Of a DNA stretch of 64,000 nt, positions 21,947 through 31,309 are shown in pieces. Source of the DNA: Smallanthus sonchifolius (taxonomy: Eukaryota > Streptophyta > Magnoliopsida > Asterales > Asteraceae); the NCBI GenBank assembly GCA_023525975.1, contig CM042023.1, positions 20,819,501-20,883,500 of the forward strand, given 5' to 3'. The notes beneath the pieces are model-generated. The model was given only the letters and a program-made list of their open reading frames with translations, ran no database searches and was not told the origin of the DNA. Both the position numbers and the translations under genes were made by a program. The first letter of the stretch is position 1. Each line of letters begins with the position of its first letter.

Positions 21947-22710
21947 TGTAATTAAAAACCTCAAAGAATTGTGGAATCGAGATCAAAACCAAACGATTAC
22001 TATTGAAGAACTCTCAATTGAATTATTACATAGAAAATGTTTTGTGTGGAACTCAGAGAAGCACCTGAAGTGAGATTGTCCTGAGTGGAAGAAAAGAACG
22101 GTGAAAACAGCAGTTCTAAGCCCTATGGTTCTAAAGATGATTTGTCAGAAGGGTTTGAAAGTGTTGATGTCATGAATGTCTCTAGTGAAGGTACTCTTAA
22201 TGATTGGATACTTGATTCAGGCTGTTCATTTCATATGAGACATGTGAAGTCATTTTTCACAAAATTAAAAGATGAAGAACTTGGTGAAGTAAAGCTTAGT
22301 GATAACAGACCCTGCAAGATTCTTTAGCTAGGCACTGTCACATTCAGAATGAAGGGTTTGCATGAAGTTGACATCCAAGATGTGAGGTACATTCCTAGTT
22401 TAAAAAGGAGTTTACAATCTCTGTGTACTTTTAAGAGGGATGGGTACCATGTTAGCCTGAAAGATGGTAAGGCTAAGGTTGCTAGAGGGTCTTTAGTGAT
22501 ATTAACTGGAATCAGAAAGAACAACAACACTTATCTGCTTGATGGCAATGTGGTGCATGGCATGGCATCAGTTGCTACTTCAGGCAGGGATAACTCACTG
22601 TCGTGGCACAAGAGGTTTGGGCACCTAAGTACTCAAGGTCTTGCTAATTAAGTTGATGAAACAACAAGTAATTAGTGAGTTTAAGATTGATGATGTAGGT
22701 TTTTGTGAAA
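21947..22710 (+). repeat. Array unit 11, the copy joined to integrase
   Basis: This is the only unit whose pre-integrase runs past the first Cys into CETCVLGKK, completing the HHCC zinc-binding module. It has stops at about 22071 (TGA), 22325 (TAG) and 22649 (TAA). The DSG is intact. Confidence 0.85.
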
Positions 22711-23176
22711 CCTGTGTGTTGGGAAAGAAGATAAGGGTTTAGTTTAGTAAGGGAAAACATAACACTAAAGGGATTTTGGATTATGTTCACTCTGATCTTT
22801 GGGGCCAGCTTGGGTTGACTCACTAGGAGGTGCAAGATACTTTATGTATATTATTGATGACTGTTCAAGAAGGGTTTGGGTATTCATTCTTAAACAGAAG
22901 AGTGAAGCTTTTCAAAGGTTTATGGATTGGAAGATTTTAGTAGAAACTCAAACAGGAAAAAGGGTCAAAAGGCTGAGAACAGATAATCGACTAGAATTTT
23001 GTAACGATGAGTTTAACCAATTCTGTAGAGAAAATGGAATTGGCAGGCACTTGACTGTACCTGGGACACCTCAGCAGAATGGGCTAGCTGAGAGGATGAA
23101 TAGAACTATTCTAGAAAGAGTTAGATGTATGAGGTTTAACTCTGGGTTTCCAAAGAATTCTGGGGAGAATTGGTAA
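22711..23176 (+). pseudogene. copia integrase core of the 26-kb element
   Basis: The D, D and E blocks are HSDLWGP, RTDNRLEF (Gly to Arg beside the second Asp) and QQNGLAERMN, in the usual copia spacing. A TAG at about 22739 and a frameshift near 23165 disable it. Integrase would join element cDNA to the genome. Confidence 0.88.
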
Positions 23177-23973
23177 CAGTTGCTACTTATCTAATTAATA
23201 GGTCTCATTCAAGGGCATTGGAAATGAAGACTCCTATGGAGATATGGACAGGGGAAAAACCTGATTGTAGTAATTTGAGGGTAATTGGGTCAGTGGCCTA
23301 TGCCCACATTAGTCAAGATAAGTTGTATCCTAGAGCACAAAAGTGCATTCTCCTAGGTTATCCAGAAGGAGTTAAGGGCTATAGACTATGGAGGCTAGGC
23401 AATAGCAGTCCTAAAGTAATGGTAAGCAGAAGTGTTGAGTTCAAAGAAGACTTGGTTTACCAAGATGTTGTGGGTATGAATACACAGCAGGATCCGAGGA
23501 CTAGTCCACTTAAGGGTAATATTCAGATTGAGGTGGAGTCAAATGAAACTAATAAAGAAGAAAGTCAAGAGGAAGAAATGGTCAGTGATGGTGTATGGTC
23601 TAGCTATACTTTTGCTAAGGACAGACCAAGGAGGAACATTGTTCCACCATTGAGATATAGAGACAACTCTGATATCTCTTCAGTAGCTTTTATTTCAGCT
23701 GAACAGGAAAGCATATATGAGCCTTTTAACTATCATAAAGCAATAACTTCTGAAAATAGTAAGAAGTGGAGTGTGGCAATGGAAGAAGAAATGGCTTCAT
23801 TGTTAAAGAATGAAACCTGGGAACTAGTGGATAAGCCTAAGGGACAGAAGCTGATGGCTTGTAAGTGGATCTACAAGGTTAAAGATGAAATGACTAGTGG
23901 TGGAGGTCCAAGGTTTAAGGCTAGACTACTTGCAAAGGGGTTTACACAGAAGGCTGGGGTGGATTATACATAA
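23170..23973 (+). pseudogene. copia integrase C-terminal region and start of reverse transcriptase
   Basis: 267 codons run from LINRSHSRALEMKTPMEIW through GYPEGVKGYRLW and the acidic linker to EEEMASLLKNETWELV, GQKLMACKWIYKVK and FKARLLAKGFTQKAGVDYT, where a TAA (23971-23973) replaces the usual continuation into FSP. Apart from that stop the segment is well kept. Confidence 0.88.
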
Positions 23974-23985
23974 ATTTTCTCTCTT

Positions 23986-24798
23986 ATGGTTAAACATACA
24001 ACCATAAGAACCATATTATCCATTACTGTTGTTGAAGATCTAGAACTTGAGCAGTTGGATGTGAAAACAATATTTCTACATGGGTTTTTAGAAGAAAAGA
24101 TATACATGGCTCAACCTTTGGGATTTGTTAAGAAAGGGTATGAATATAAGGTGTGTTTACTCAAGAAGTCTTTATATGGGCTTAAGCAGTCACCAAGGCA
24201 ATGGTATAAAAGGTTTGATGAATTCATAGTGACACGTGTATTTAATAGAAGTTCTTATGATTGCTGCTTGTATTTTAGAGAGTGGAGTAAAGGGGAGTAT
24301 ATATATCTACTTCTGTATGTAGATGATATGTTGTTAGCATGTAAATCAAATGCTAAAATAGATGGCACTAAAGAGTTAATGAACCTAGAATTTGATATGA
24401 AAGACTTGGGGGAAGCCAAGAAGATTTTAGGGATGGAAATTGTCAGGCACAAAGACTTAAGGCAGTTGAAGTTAACTCAAAGTTCTTATGTGGAAAAGGT
24501 GGTAAAAAATTATGCTATGGATGGTAGTAAAGCAGTGAAAACTCCATTTACTGCTCATTTTAAGATGTCAGCTAATTATTCTCCTAAGACTGTTGAAGAG
24601 CAGAAGTACATGGATCAGGTACCCAATGCAAACATTGTTGGGAGTTTGATGTATTTGATGGTCTGCACCAGACCAGAACTAGCATATGTTGTCAGTGTTA
24701 TTAGCAGGTATATGTCCACACCTAGTAAGCATCATTGGAAAGCAGCTAAGTGGGTGCTTAGGTATTTGAAGGGCACTAAGAACTGCTGCAGTTGGTAA
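23986..24798 (+). pseudogene. copia reverse transcriptase, C-terminal two-thirds
   Basis: The segment includes LEQLDVKTIFLHG, LKKSLYGLKQSPRQWY, the catalytic YVDDMLLA (about 24316-24340), MKDLGEAKKILGMEI and NIVGSLMYLMVCTRPELAYVVSVISRYM. The usual AFLHG is IFLHG. A short deletion/frameshift at about 24789 separates it from RNase H. Confidence 0.9.
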
Positions 24799-24987
24799 TC
24801 AGAATGTAGTTGAAGGATTTGTTGATGCTTATGCAAAAGATCAAGACAGAGGCACATCTATTACTCGTTATGTGTTTAAGTTTTTAGGCAATGCCATAAG
24901 TTGGATAGCCCAGTTACAACCAGTTGTAGCCTTATCTACAACTGAGGCTGAGTACATGGCATTGACTGAAGCAGTCAAGGAAGCTAT
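24799..24987 (+). pseudogene. copia RNase H, first half
   Basis: The frame reads VEGFVDAYAKDQD, then GNAISWIAQLQPVVALSTTEAEYMALTEAVKEAI, the copia RNase H core. The D of the usual VDADWA start remains as VDAYA. The frame is cut at 24987 by the Athila-like element; its second half is at 38336. Confidence 0.9.
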
Positions 24988-26283
24988 TGATGATTGGTTG
25001 ATTTACACGTGCAAAATATATATAATTAAAGTGTTTTAATCCTATTTATGTATGAAACAGTTTACTTTGAGTGCATTTATATGTTCAGGGAATATTAGAG
25101 AAAATGAGCTAAAATGGTCTAATAAGCTAAACATAGAAAAAAAAAATATGATAATCGCTAACTAGTCAAATTTGAAACCATGTTTATTGACAACCTGAAT
25201 TAATTTAATATGATTGTGAAGAAGAAAAAAATAATAATGATAAAAGAAAGATTTAGGAAACCAAGTCAACAGTGATCGAACTAAATTAGATGATTCAATT
25301 TGAATTTAATATGGGCTTAATTACTATTTTAATCCATTAAGTTTAATTGTTTCTTTGCAGCCCAAAGGAATTAAAATGAAGAAAAGCAACAACAAAAGGT
25401 TCATCACGTGAGGTGAGCTAAATGTGATGGGATCCCATAAATCGATTTTAGACTAGTTTGGGCCATCGATTGAAACAGAAAAGAAAGAAACTATGGGCTG
25501 TAATTTTGGGCCTGTGGTTCACGCAAAGGTAACCGACATAAGAAAAAAAGGATGACACGATTTAAAGGGTGTTGGGAGAATCAATTAAGGGAGTTCACGC
25601 AGAGGAGACGGCTGAATTGTGATGAGTCATAGGGCACGATTTCCGAGAAGGTTGACCGAAGCAGGTGACAGCAATTGCTTGATTTTCTATTTATTATGAT
25701 GATTGGCTAAACCACTTGTGACTTTCTTTGGGCGAATGGTTCGTATAGGTTTCATGTTTTGATTCAGTTTGTTTATGTTTTGTATCTTGTTAGTTTTTGA
25801 CACAAACTTGATGGATTGATGTATTAATTAATTTAAACAGTTTATTTGTATGCTTTGAGTTTGTTTGCTTTACGATCTTGTTCGGTTGATAACAAAACCT
25901 AGTAGCAGGGTTGGGTGACTAAATGGAGTAACTTGGCATTGATAAATTGGGTAGTTGGATTGTGCTGGTTTGTGACGAAACTAGTCGTATAGGTTGCTGA
26001 CAACAATCTGTCTTCAATTACTGTTTTAACTGATTTTTTCAACATTATGTCTATGTGGTGTCCAATTGAACAACTGAGTTTTACATAAACCTAGAACCTG
26101 AAGTTTGGATGAAGTTGCTTTCGTTTTAATTTGATTTTTAATTAAAGAATTTACTAAACTAAGCAATTATATCTTTCCACTGATTCTCTGTGGATTCGAC
26201 AACCCTACTTTCTTGTCTACAGTCTAAGGTAGCTAAGTAGTAGTTTTTATAACTGTTTTTGATTGACCTTGACACCGCGATCA
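24988..26283 (+). repeat. 5' LTR of the Athila-like element
   Basis: 1296 bp, uninterrupted. It serves as a natural empty-site reference for the LINE and Helitron insertions in the 3' LTR. The 3' end GATTGACCTTGACACCGCGATCA-type sequence is shared with the LTRs at 8444-9526 and 43809-44898. Confidence 0.93.
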
Positions 26284-26286
26284 AAA

Positions 26287-26305
26287 TGGTGACGTTGCCG
26301 GGGAT
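26287..26305 (+). promoter_or_regulatory. Primer binding site, probably tRNA-Asp
   Basis: TGGTGACGTTGCCGGGGAT lies three bases after the LTR. The common plant Athila/Tat site is TGGCGCCGTTGCCGGGGA, matching tRNA-Asp; two positions differ here. Confidence 0.75.
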
Positions 26306-26440
26306 TCGGTGCGCTTAGTTTTTTGTTTTAGTTTAGTTAATTTTTTTATTAAAGAAAAACCAAATTTTTTTTATTTTATTTTAGTTAATTTTGTTTATTC
26401 GTTCAGAACTACTTGGTTGTGTTATCTGTGCAGGTTTATC

Positions 26441-27361
26441 ATGGATTTGAATTATAATGGTGATGTTTCATGCATATTTTGTGGGTGCCACGGTCACTGG
26501 GTTCAAAATTGTCTAATGTTCGAGAATATAGCTGAATATGCTGAGTGGATAGGGAAGAAAGGATATGTGAAGGTAAAGTATGAAAATAAAGATACAGTAT
26601 CATCTTATCCATGACACATGCCACATCCATCAAATTATCAAGGATATTATCAATCAGGGGTGAATTGCAACTTTTGGCAAGATTGGGATTGCAACAATTA
26701 TGAACCGGGGATAGTACATAGCTCAAGTTTTTCCCAAGGTTACCATCAGAAGCAATGTCAAGAACAAGAAAATGCTGCTAACCAATATGTTGAGCCGGTT
26801 CAAAACATTTATGAATATGAGGAAAGAGAAAAATGTGGCTATAGTGGATTTGGAGTTGTCGAAGATTGAGGAGAAATTATCACAACACAACATTTCAGAT
26901 TAACAACAAATCGAATACCTAAGCATGAAATGTGAGGTATTATCGATGAAAATACAGTTTGAAGAGTTTCTAAAGGGTGAGGTAGACAGAGAGGCGGTTG
27001 TGGAGAATGATACCACCCCAAATTCCCCAGTTGTTGAAGAAGTGGTTGTTGTGCTGGTCATGGATGATGAGGCTGAAGATGAGGTTATAGGTTTACTAGA
27101 ACATGAAGTATAATGTTTAGACCCAGTCGAAGACATAACACCTCTCGAACAACCGGTGACTGAGGTACCCCAGGTGACTCCTAACTGTTCTCCTATAATG
27201 ACTACAGTGATAGATGAAGTCTGGGAGGATGGTTTGAGTTCAAGGAAGAGGAAGGTGAGTCGGGAAGACGTTGGGCAGTTTATTAAGAAGAAGGCCCGCA
27301 CTAACTCACCAGATGTGCACATTATGAGAAACCGAGTATGGATATGGAAAGTCAACTACTG
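26441..27361 (+). pseudogene. Family-specific zinc-knuckle protein of the Athila-like element
   Basis: The ATG at 26441 opens a frame with a CX2CX4HX4C knuckle (C-IF-C, H, C) at residues 11-24. It is interrupted by a TGA (26612-26614), resumes in the same frame as a Gln/Tyr/Asn-rich stretch to 26869, and shifts frame near 26832. The next frame gives a charged, coiled-coil-like LELSKIEEKLSQ segment and an acidic region (DDEAEDE). It ends with two basic clusters (RKRK at about 27249, KKKAR at about 27290) that look like a bipartite nuclear localisation signal. About 300 residues if unbroken. It is Gag-like only in its knuckle. The function is unknown; RNA binding and nuclear return are inferred. 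Confidence 0.6.
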
Positions 27362-28640
27362 AGAATACATTGGGAACTCGGTGGGCAAATGTGGAGTTAG
27401 ACCATCGAGCATTGCACCAACAGATGGACTGATCAGGATAGAACAAGTTTAGAGCCAACACATCAAGTATCGAGCGTTTGCGGGAAAAGTGGTAGGTAAG
27501 TGTTCCTTGCGACCACCATGATGCAAGTAAGGTACATCGCGTCTGGTTGAAGTTGTTAAACTTAGCGCTCTTGGGAGGCAGCCTAAGGTTAGTGTTTTAA
27601 TTTTTGTTTAGTTAAATGAACGTTGTGGTGTGTTCTTTAGAAACCCTCATGAGACTCAACTCGTCCTCTCGGGCTACCGAGGGGTTTAAAAGGCGTGTTG
27701 CATACGCTAAATGCAATCGTGATTCCTACAAAATCGAGTTAGGACTTTATTTTCGTTTTGTGTATTTTTGTGTGTGAGCCGGCCGAGTGTGGGGAAGTTT
27801 CATGGGTTTTCAAGTGAGTTTGGTGCAACTGAATATTTTCGGTTTTTATCGAGTCAGTTTTATGTTGTTATATATTGAGTCAGTTTGATGCTTTTGGGTT
27901 TGCTTCGAGTATAATTTTTCCAGGTTTGGATTGATCCACCCGTACTCAATCTCCATTCGGGTGGTGATGTTTCGAACTTCATATTCTTGTAAAAGGCAAC
28001 CCAATAACAGATTTTGATGACGATCGCTAAGGAAATGCTATACGATCGTGTGAGATTGGATTGAAGACAATTACAGTTCGAAACCAACTAAGTCCTTTCC
28101 AATTCTCTGTATAGTTTTGTTTATGTTTTTTTTATATTTTCATTGTCTCTCATCCTACATTGGACACAATATAAAGTTTAAGTGTGGGGAGGGGAGACTA
28201 AGTCTGTATAGTAAAAAAAACATTGAAAAATCCATAAACATTTAAAAAATTTATAAAAATGTCATTGTATTAGAATTTTTGCAACTAAATGGAAGATGAT
28301 AGGTAGAATTGGGAACTTTGCGTGTTGAATTGAATTGAATAATAAAATAAAAAGCGCGTCTAATTTGTAACGTTTTGGTAGGCCCAACCGACGTAAGAGC
28401 TTAAACATCCTGATATTGTATCTAGGTTTAAATGAATAATTAATTCAGGATGTCTTGTGGGTTCTCATCTTAGGGGTGTTGGCAATGTCAAAATTGTCAA
28501 TATACGGTGATAGGTACCACTATAAGCAAGAATTTATAAGTTTTTAAAATTTCTTGAAACAACGCTTTCTTTTTATGAAAATAAATCCGAAAGTTGGTGG
28601 TGCCCGCATTCCATAATCTATCATTTCATGAGCTTTAATT
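27362..28640. other. Non-coding internal region of the Athila-like element
   Basis: No polyprotein frames. It contains conserved-looking untranslated stretches (for example GACTCAACTCGTCCTCTCGGG near 27655) typical of the long leader and 3' regions of Athila-type elements. Confidence 0.55.
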
Positions 28641-28654
28641 AATTAAGTTGAGAG

Positions 28655-28875
28655 CTTGAGTTCTGCCTACGTGTTACCCTCCGGGTTACAAGCTTGGTTG
28701 AAACACCCATGGGCAGACTCTTGTGATTAATTATAAATGACTGATTTAACTTATGTGTTATCCTTCGGAATGGAAACCTGGTTGAAACGCCTCAAAGTTG
28801 AGTTATGTTCTTAATTGCTTAAAACTAAAACCTATGTGTTACCCTCCAGGATAGTGACTTGGTTGAAACACAAAT
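28655..28875 (+). repeat. Three diverged copies of a non-coding motif
   Basis: A motif built on TGTGTTA(C/T)CCT(C/T)C, then a short spacer, then TTGGTTGAAAC(A/G)C appears three times: about 28670-28713, 28756-28792 and 28832-28873, roughly 80-90 bp apart. The conserved words and variable spacer suggest RNA structure rather than simple satellite. Confidence 0.6.
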
Positions 28876-29267
28876 GGTTAAGGTTTAATCATAATATTAA
28901 TAAAAGCTCATGTCATTCATTCATTGATCCATAATTCATCTGATTTTTAAAACTTATAAATTAGTGTTTATAATGGTGGGAAAATCTATATGGTTTATCC
29001 CGAGCCTAAACATGACCTTGAGGTAGGAGTAGGCTGAGTCGTAACTTTCTGAGTGTGAGACCCATAGATAAACTGATTGCTTGGTAATGAATATGATAGT
29101 AGATCACATAATCGGGGGCTTGAGAGTCGGTGGCTGGGTTTAATCGGACAGAAATACCAATTGTTACAGTTAACGCGTAATTATATTTGTGCTAATAAAA
29201 GAATGAGATTGTGAAAGTCAGTTTACAATTATGATTACATTACAGATTCTTTTTCGGGACGAAAAAA

Positions 29268-29283
29268 GATAAGTGTGGGGATG
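29268..29283 (+). promoter_or_regulatory. Polypurine tract of the Athila-like element
   Basis: AGATAAGTGTGGGGATG directly precedes the 3' LTR start TGATGAG at 29284. The same AAGTGTGGG word precedes the LTR at 43809. Confidence 0.75.
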
Positions 29284-29580
29284 TGATGAGTGGTTGATTT
29301 ACACGTGCAAATTATATATAATTAAAGTGTTTTAATCCTATTTATGTATGAAACAATTTACTTTGGAGTGCATTTATATGTTCAGGGAATATTAGAGAAA
29401 ACGAGCTAAAATGGTCTAATAAGCTAAACATAGAAAAAAAAGATGATAATCACGAACGAGTCAAATTTGAAACCATGTTTATTGACAACCTGAATTAATT
29501 TAATATGATTGTGAAGAAGAAAAAAATAATAATGATAAAAGAAAGATTTAGGAAACCAAGTCAAATACCTGGAAATAGGT

Positions 29581-31008
29581 ATGAACGGCCGGAAGTCAAA
29601 TATTCCGGCCACCATTCTTACAAGAATTACCAAGGTTTTCATTACAAACTTGCCGGATAAATGTAGCGGAAATGATCTTTCGGATTTCATTCGCGGGTAT
29701 GGGGATATTTACGATGTCTACATTGCTCGCAAAAGGGATAAAGCGGGATTTTGATTTGGTTTTGTTTCTTTTCTCGACGTTAAGGATTCCAAGGATTTAA
29801 TCAGAAAGATTCGTAACACATGTATCGGAGATTGCTGGTTGAAGGCCAACATTGCCAGATTTACTCTTGAGGAAGGGGAGATTCGTCCGGAACCGGAGAA
29901 GACTAAGAAGAACCCTTGTTATGAAGACGCCGGTCGAAAAATGGATAAGCCTCCAACATCGTATTTCAATGGGAACCGTTCCTTTTCAGACACACTTTTG
30001 GGTAGACAGGGAGTGTTAAAAGTCGGTAAAACGGTGGCTGTGGAAGATCATGCAAATGCTTTGAGTGGTTTACATGGGAGGGCTCTTGTGGTTCGGATGA
30101 TCGATTTAGATGCCCTTAAAAGTATCTATATTTTATTAAATGACTTATGTCCTGGCAAAGGTAAGGTGCAATACATCGGAGGTTTATCGGTACTGATCAC
30201 TTTTGAAGATAACAAGGTGGCGACCATGGTTCGTGACGCAGCAAGAGAAGTATTGGGTAGGTTCTCATCGGTGGATATTTGGGAAGGACAAATTTTCGGT
30301 TTCGAACGTCTGGCTTGGATAAAGATTGTGGGTGTTCCTTTGCATCTTCTTTCTTCACAGGTTATTAATGCTATCGGGAGTTCTGTTGGAAAGGTGGTTT
30401 TCAATCCTAATAGGCCTGATGAAGATGATGATCTTTCATACGACTATATGGGAGTCCTCGTGGGTGATGGTAAAAGAATTGACGAAGAAATTACGGTTGC
30501 ATGGCGGGATAAGAAGTTTAGTGTTTGGGTTACGGAAGAATCCGGTGTTTGGGTGCCGGAATTTTCTAAAGTGACTACGTCGGATACGGCGACAGAAGAT
30601 TGTGAAGTTAACGTTGATACTCCCATGCATGAAGGAAACGCCGTCAACGAACCTGTGGTGGACACACCGGAAAAAGACACTCTCTCCGGTACGGAAGATT
30701 CGGTTACAGGCAAACCAGGAATGGAAACCATTAAAGACATTAATGAAGGCATTAATTTTCCTATTATTGACAATAATTGTGGTGGTGAAACTCCTATTAT
30801 TTTGGAGGATCTTTCGGAAAAACAGGATTTTATTCCGGGTAACGTTTTTGATTTTGATGCTGATTGTCATACGGATGGGGTTTTGGATGGTAATGGGCCT
30901 AATATTAATAAAAGAAAGAAAAAAGGTGGTTTGGGCTCAGTGGGCCAGATTAATCCGGCTTACTCTAGTAGTTTGGAAAAATCAAAAGTGGGGAAAAACA
31001 TAGATTAG
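29581..31008 (+). pseudogene. LINE ORF1: RRM plus DUF4283 protein
   Basis: The ATG at 29581 opens MNGRKSNIPATILTRITKVF, followed by an RRM-type fold (FITNLPDKCSGNDL, GYGDIYDVYIARKR, FGFVSFLDV). A TGA at 29752-29754 interrupts it inside the RRM at the expected Arg (CGA to TGA). The frame then stays open to 31008: a DUF4283-like domain (about 30070-30570; ALVVRMIDLDALKSIY to ESGVWVPEF) and an acidic, Gly/Asn-rich tail ending in basic NKRKKKGG. Plant LINE ORF1 proteins of this layout bind the element RNA. Without read-through only a product from 29839 could be made. Confidence 0.85.
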
Positions 31009-31309
31009 AAGAAGATGTTTTTGGGCTTGATCAGTTATTGGGATTGGATAAAGATAAGGAACCGTTTAGTTCGGCCCATGGTGATCCTCAAGATCTGGAC
31101 CTGAATTCGCAGCCTTGTATTGAACCTTTGCCTGAACACTTCTCAGTTGATTTGGATCGTAGTAACAGGTCCGAATTTTCTTCTATTTTTCAAGCTACAG
31201 AAGTGGAAGCCACCATTGCTATGGGGGAAAGATTGGGTGCAGATTTATCCAAGTCTCATGATATGATTCAGGATTCTATCGTTACCGAAGGATTACAAGG
31301 GGTGAAGAA

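Larger units (their letters stand above)
13890..22710 (+). repeat. Tandem array: 11 copies of gag-knuckle/protease/pre-integrase with antisense LTR-end linkers
   Basis: Eleven diverged copies of the segment from the gag zinc knuckle through the protease (WILDSGCSFHMT) to the first Cys of the integrase HHCC finger follow one another. The ten junctions each contain the same linker of about 90 bp, starting TGTAAT(C/T)AAAAACCTC and ending GATTACAAAGAAA. That linker is the reverse complement of the last 90 bp of the element's own LTR, starting at the LTR's terminal base. Linker starts: 14824, 15591, 16358, 17363, 18130, 18897, 19666, 20432, 21180, 21947. The spacing is 766-769 bp except for one unit of 1005 (internal duplication) and one of 748 (deletion). 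Each linker supplies a TAA stop. Only the last unit runs on into integrase. Confidence 0.93.

Noticed and set aside
14846..21951. The 224-249 codon open frames of array units as independent proteins
   Set aside because: They open at TTG inside the linker, not at ATG, and the next in-frame ATG lies after the zinc knuckle. I list them as repeat units instead.
13890..22710. Reading the array as a tandem family of zinc-finger genes or a CRISPR-like array
   Set aside because: Units are copia gag/protease segments, linkers are antisense LTR, and there are no promoters or ATGs per unit. Unit size and content do not fit a CRISPR array.
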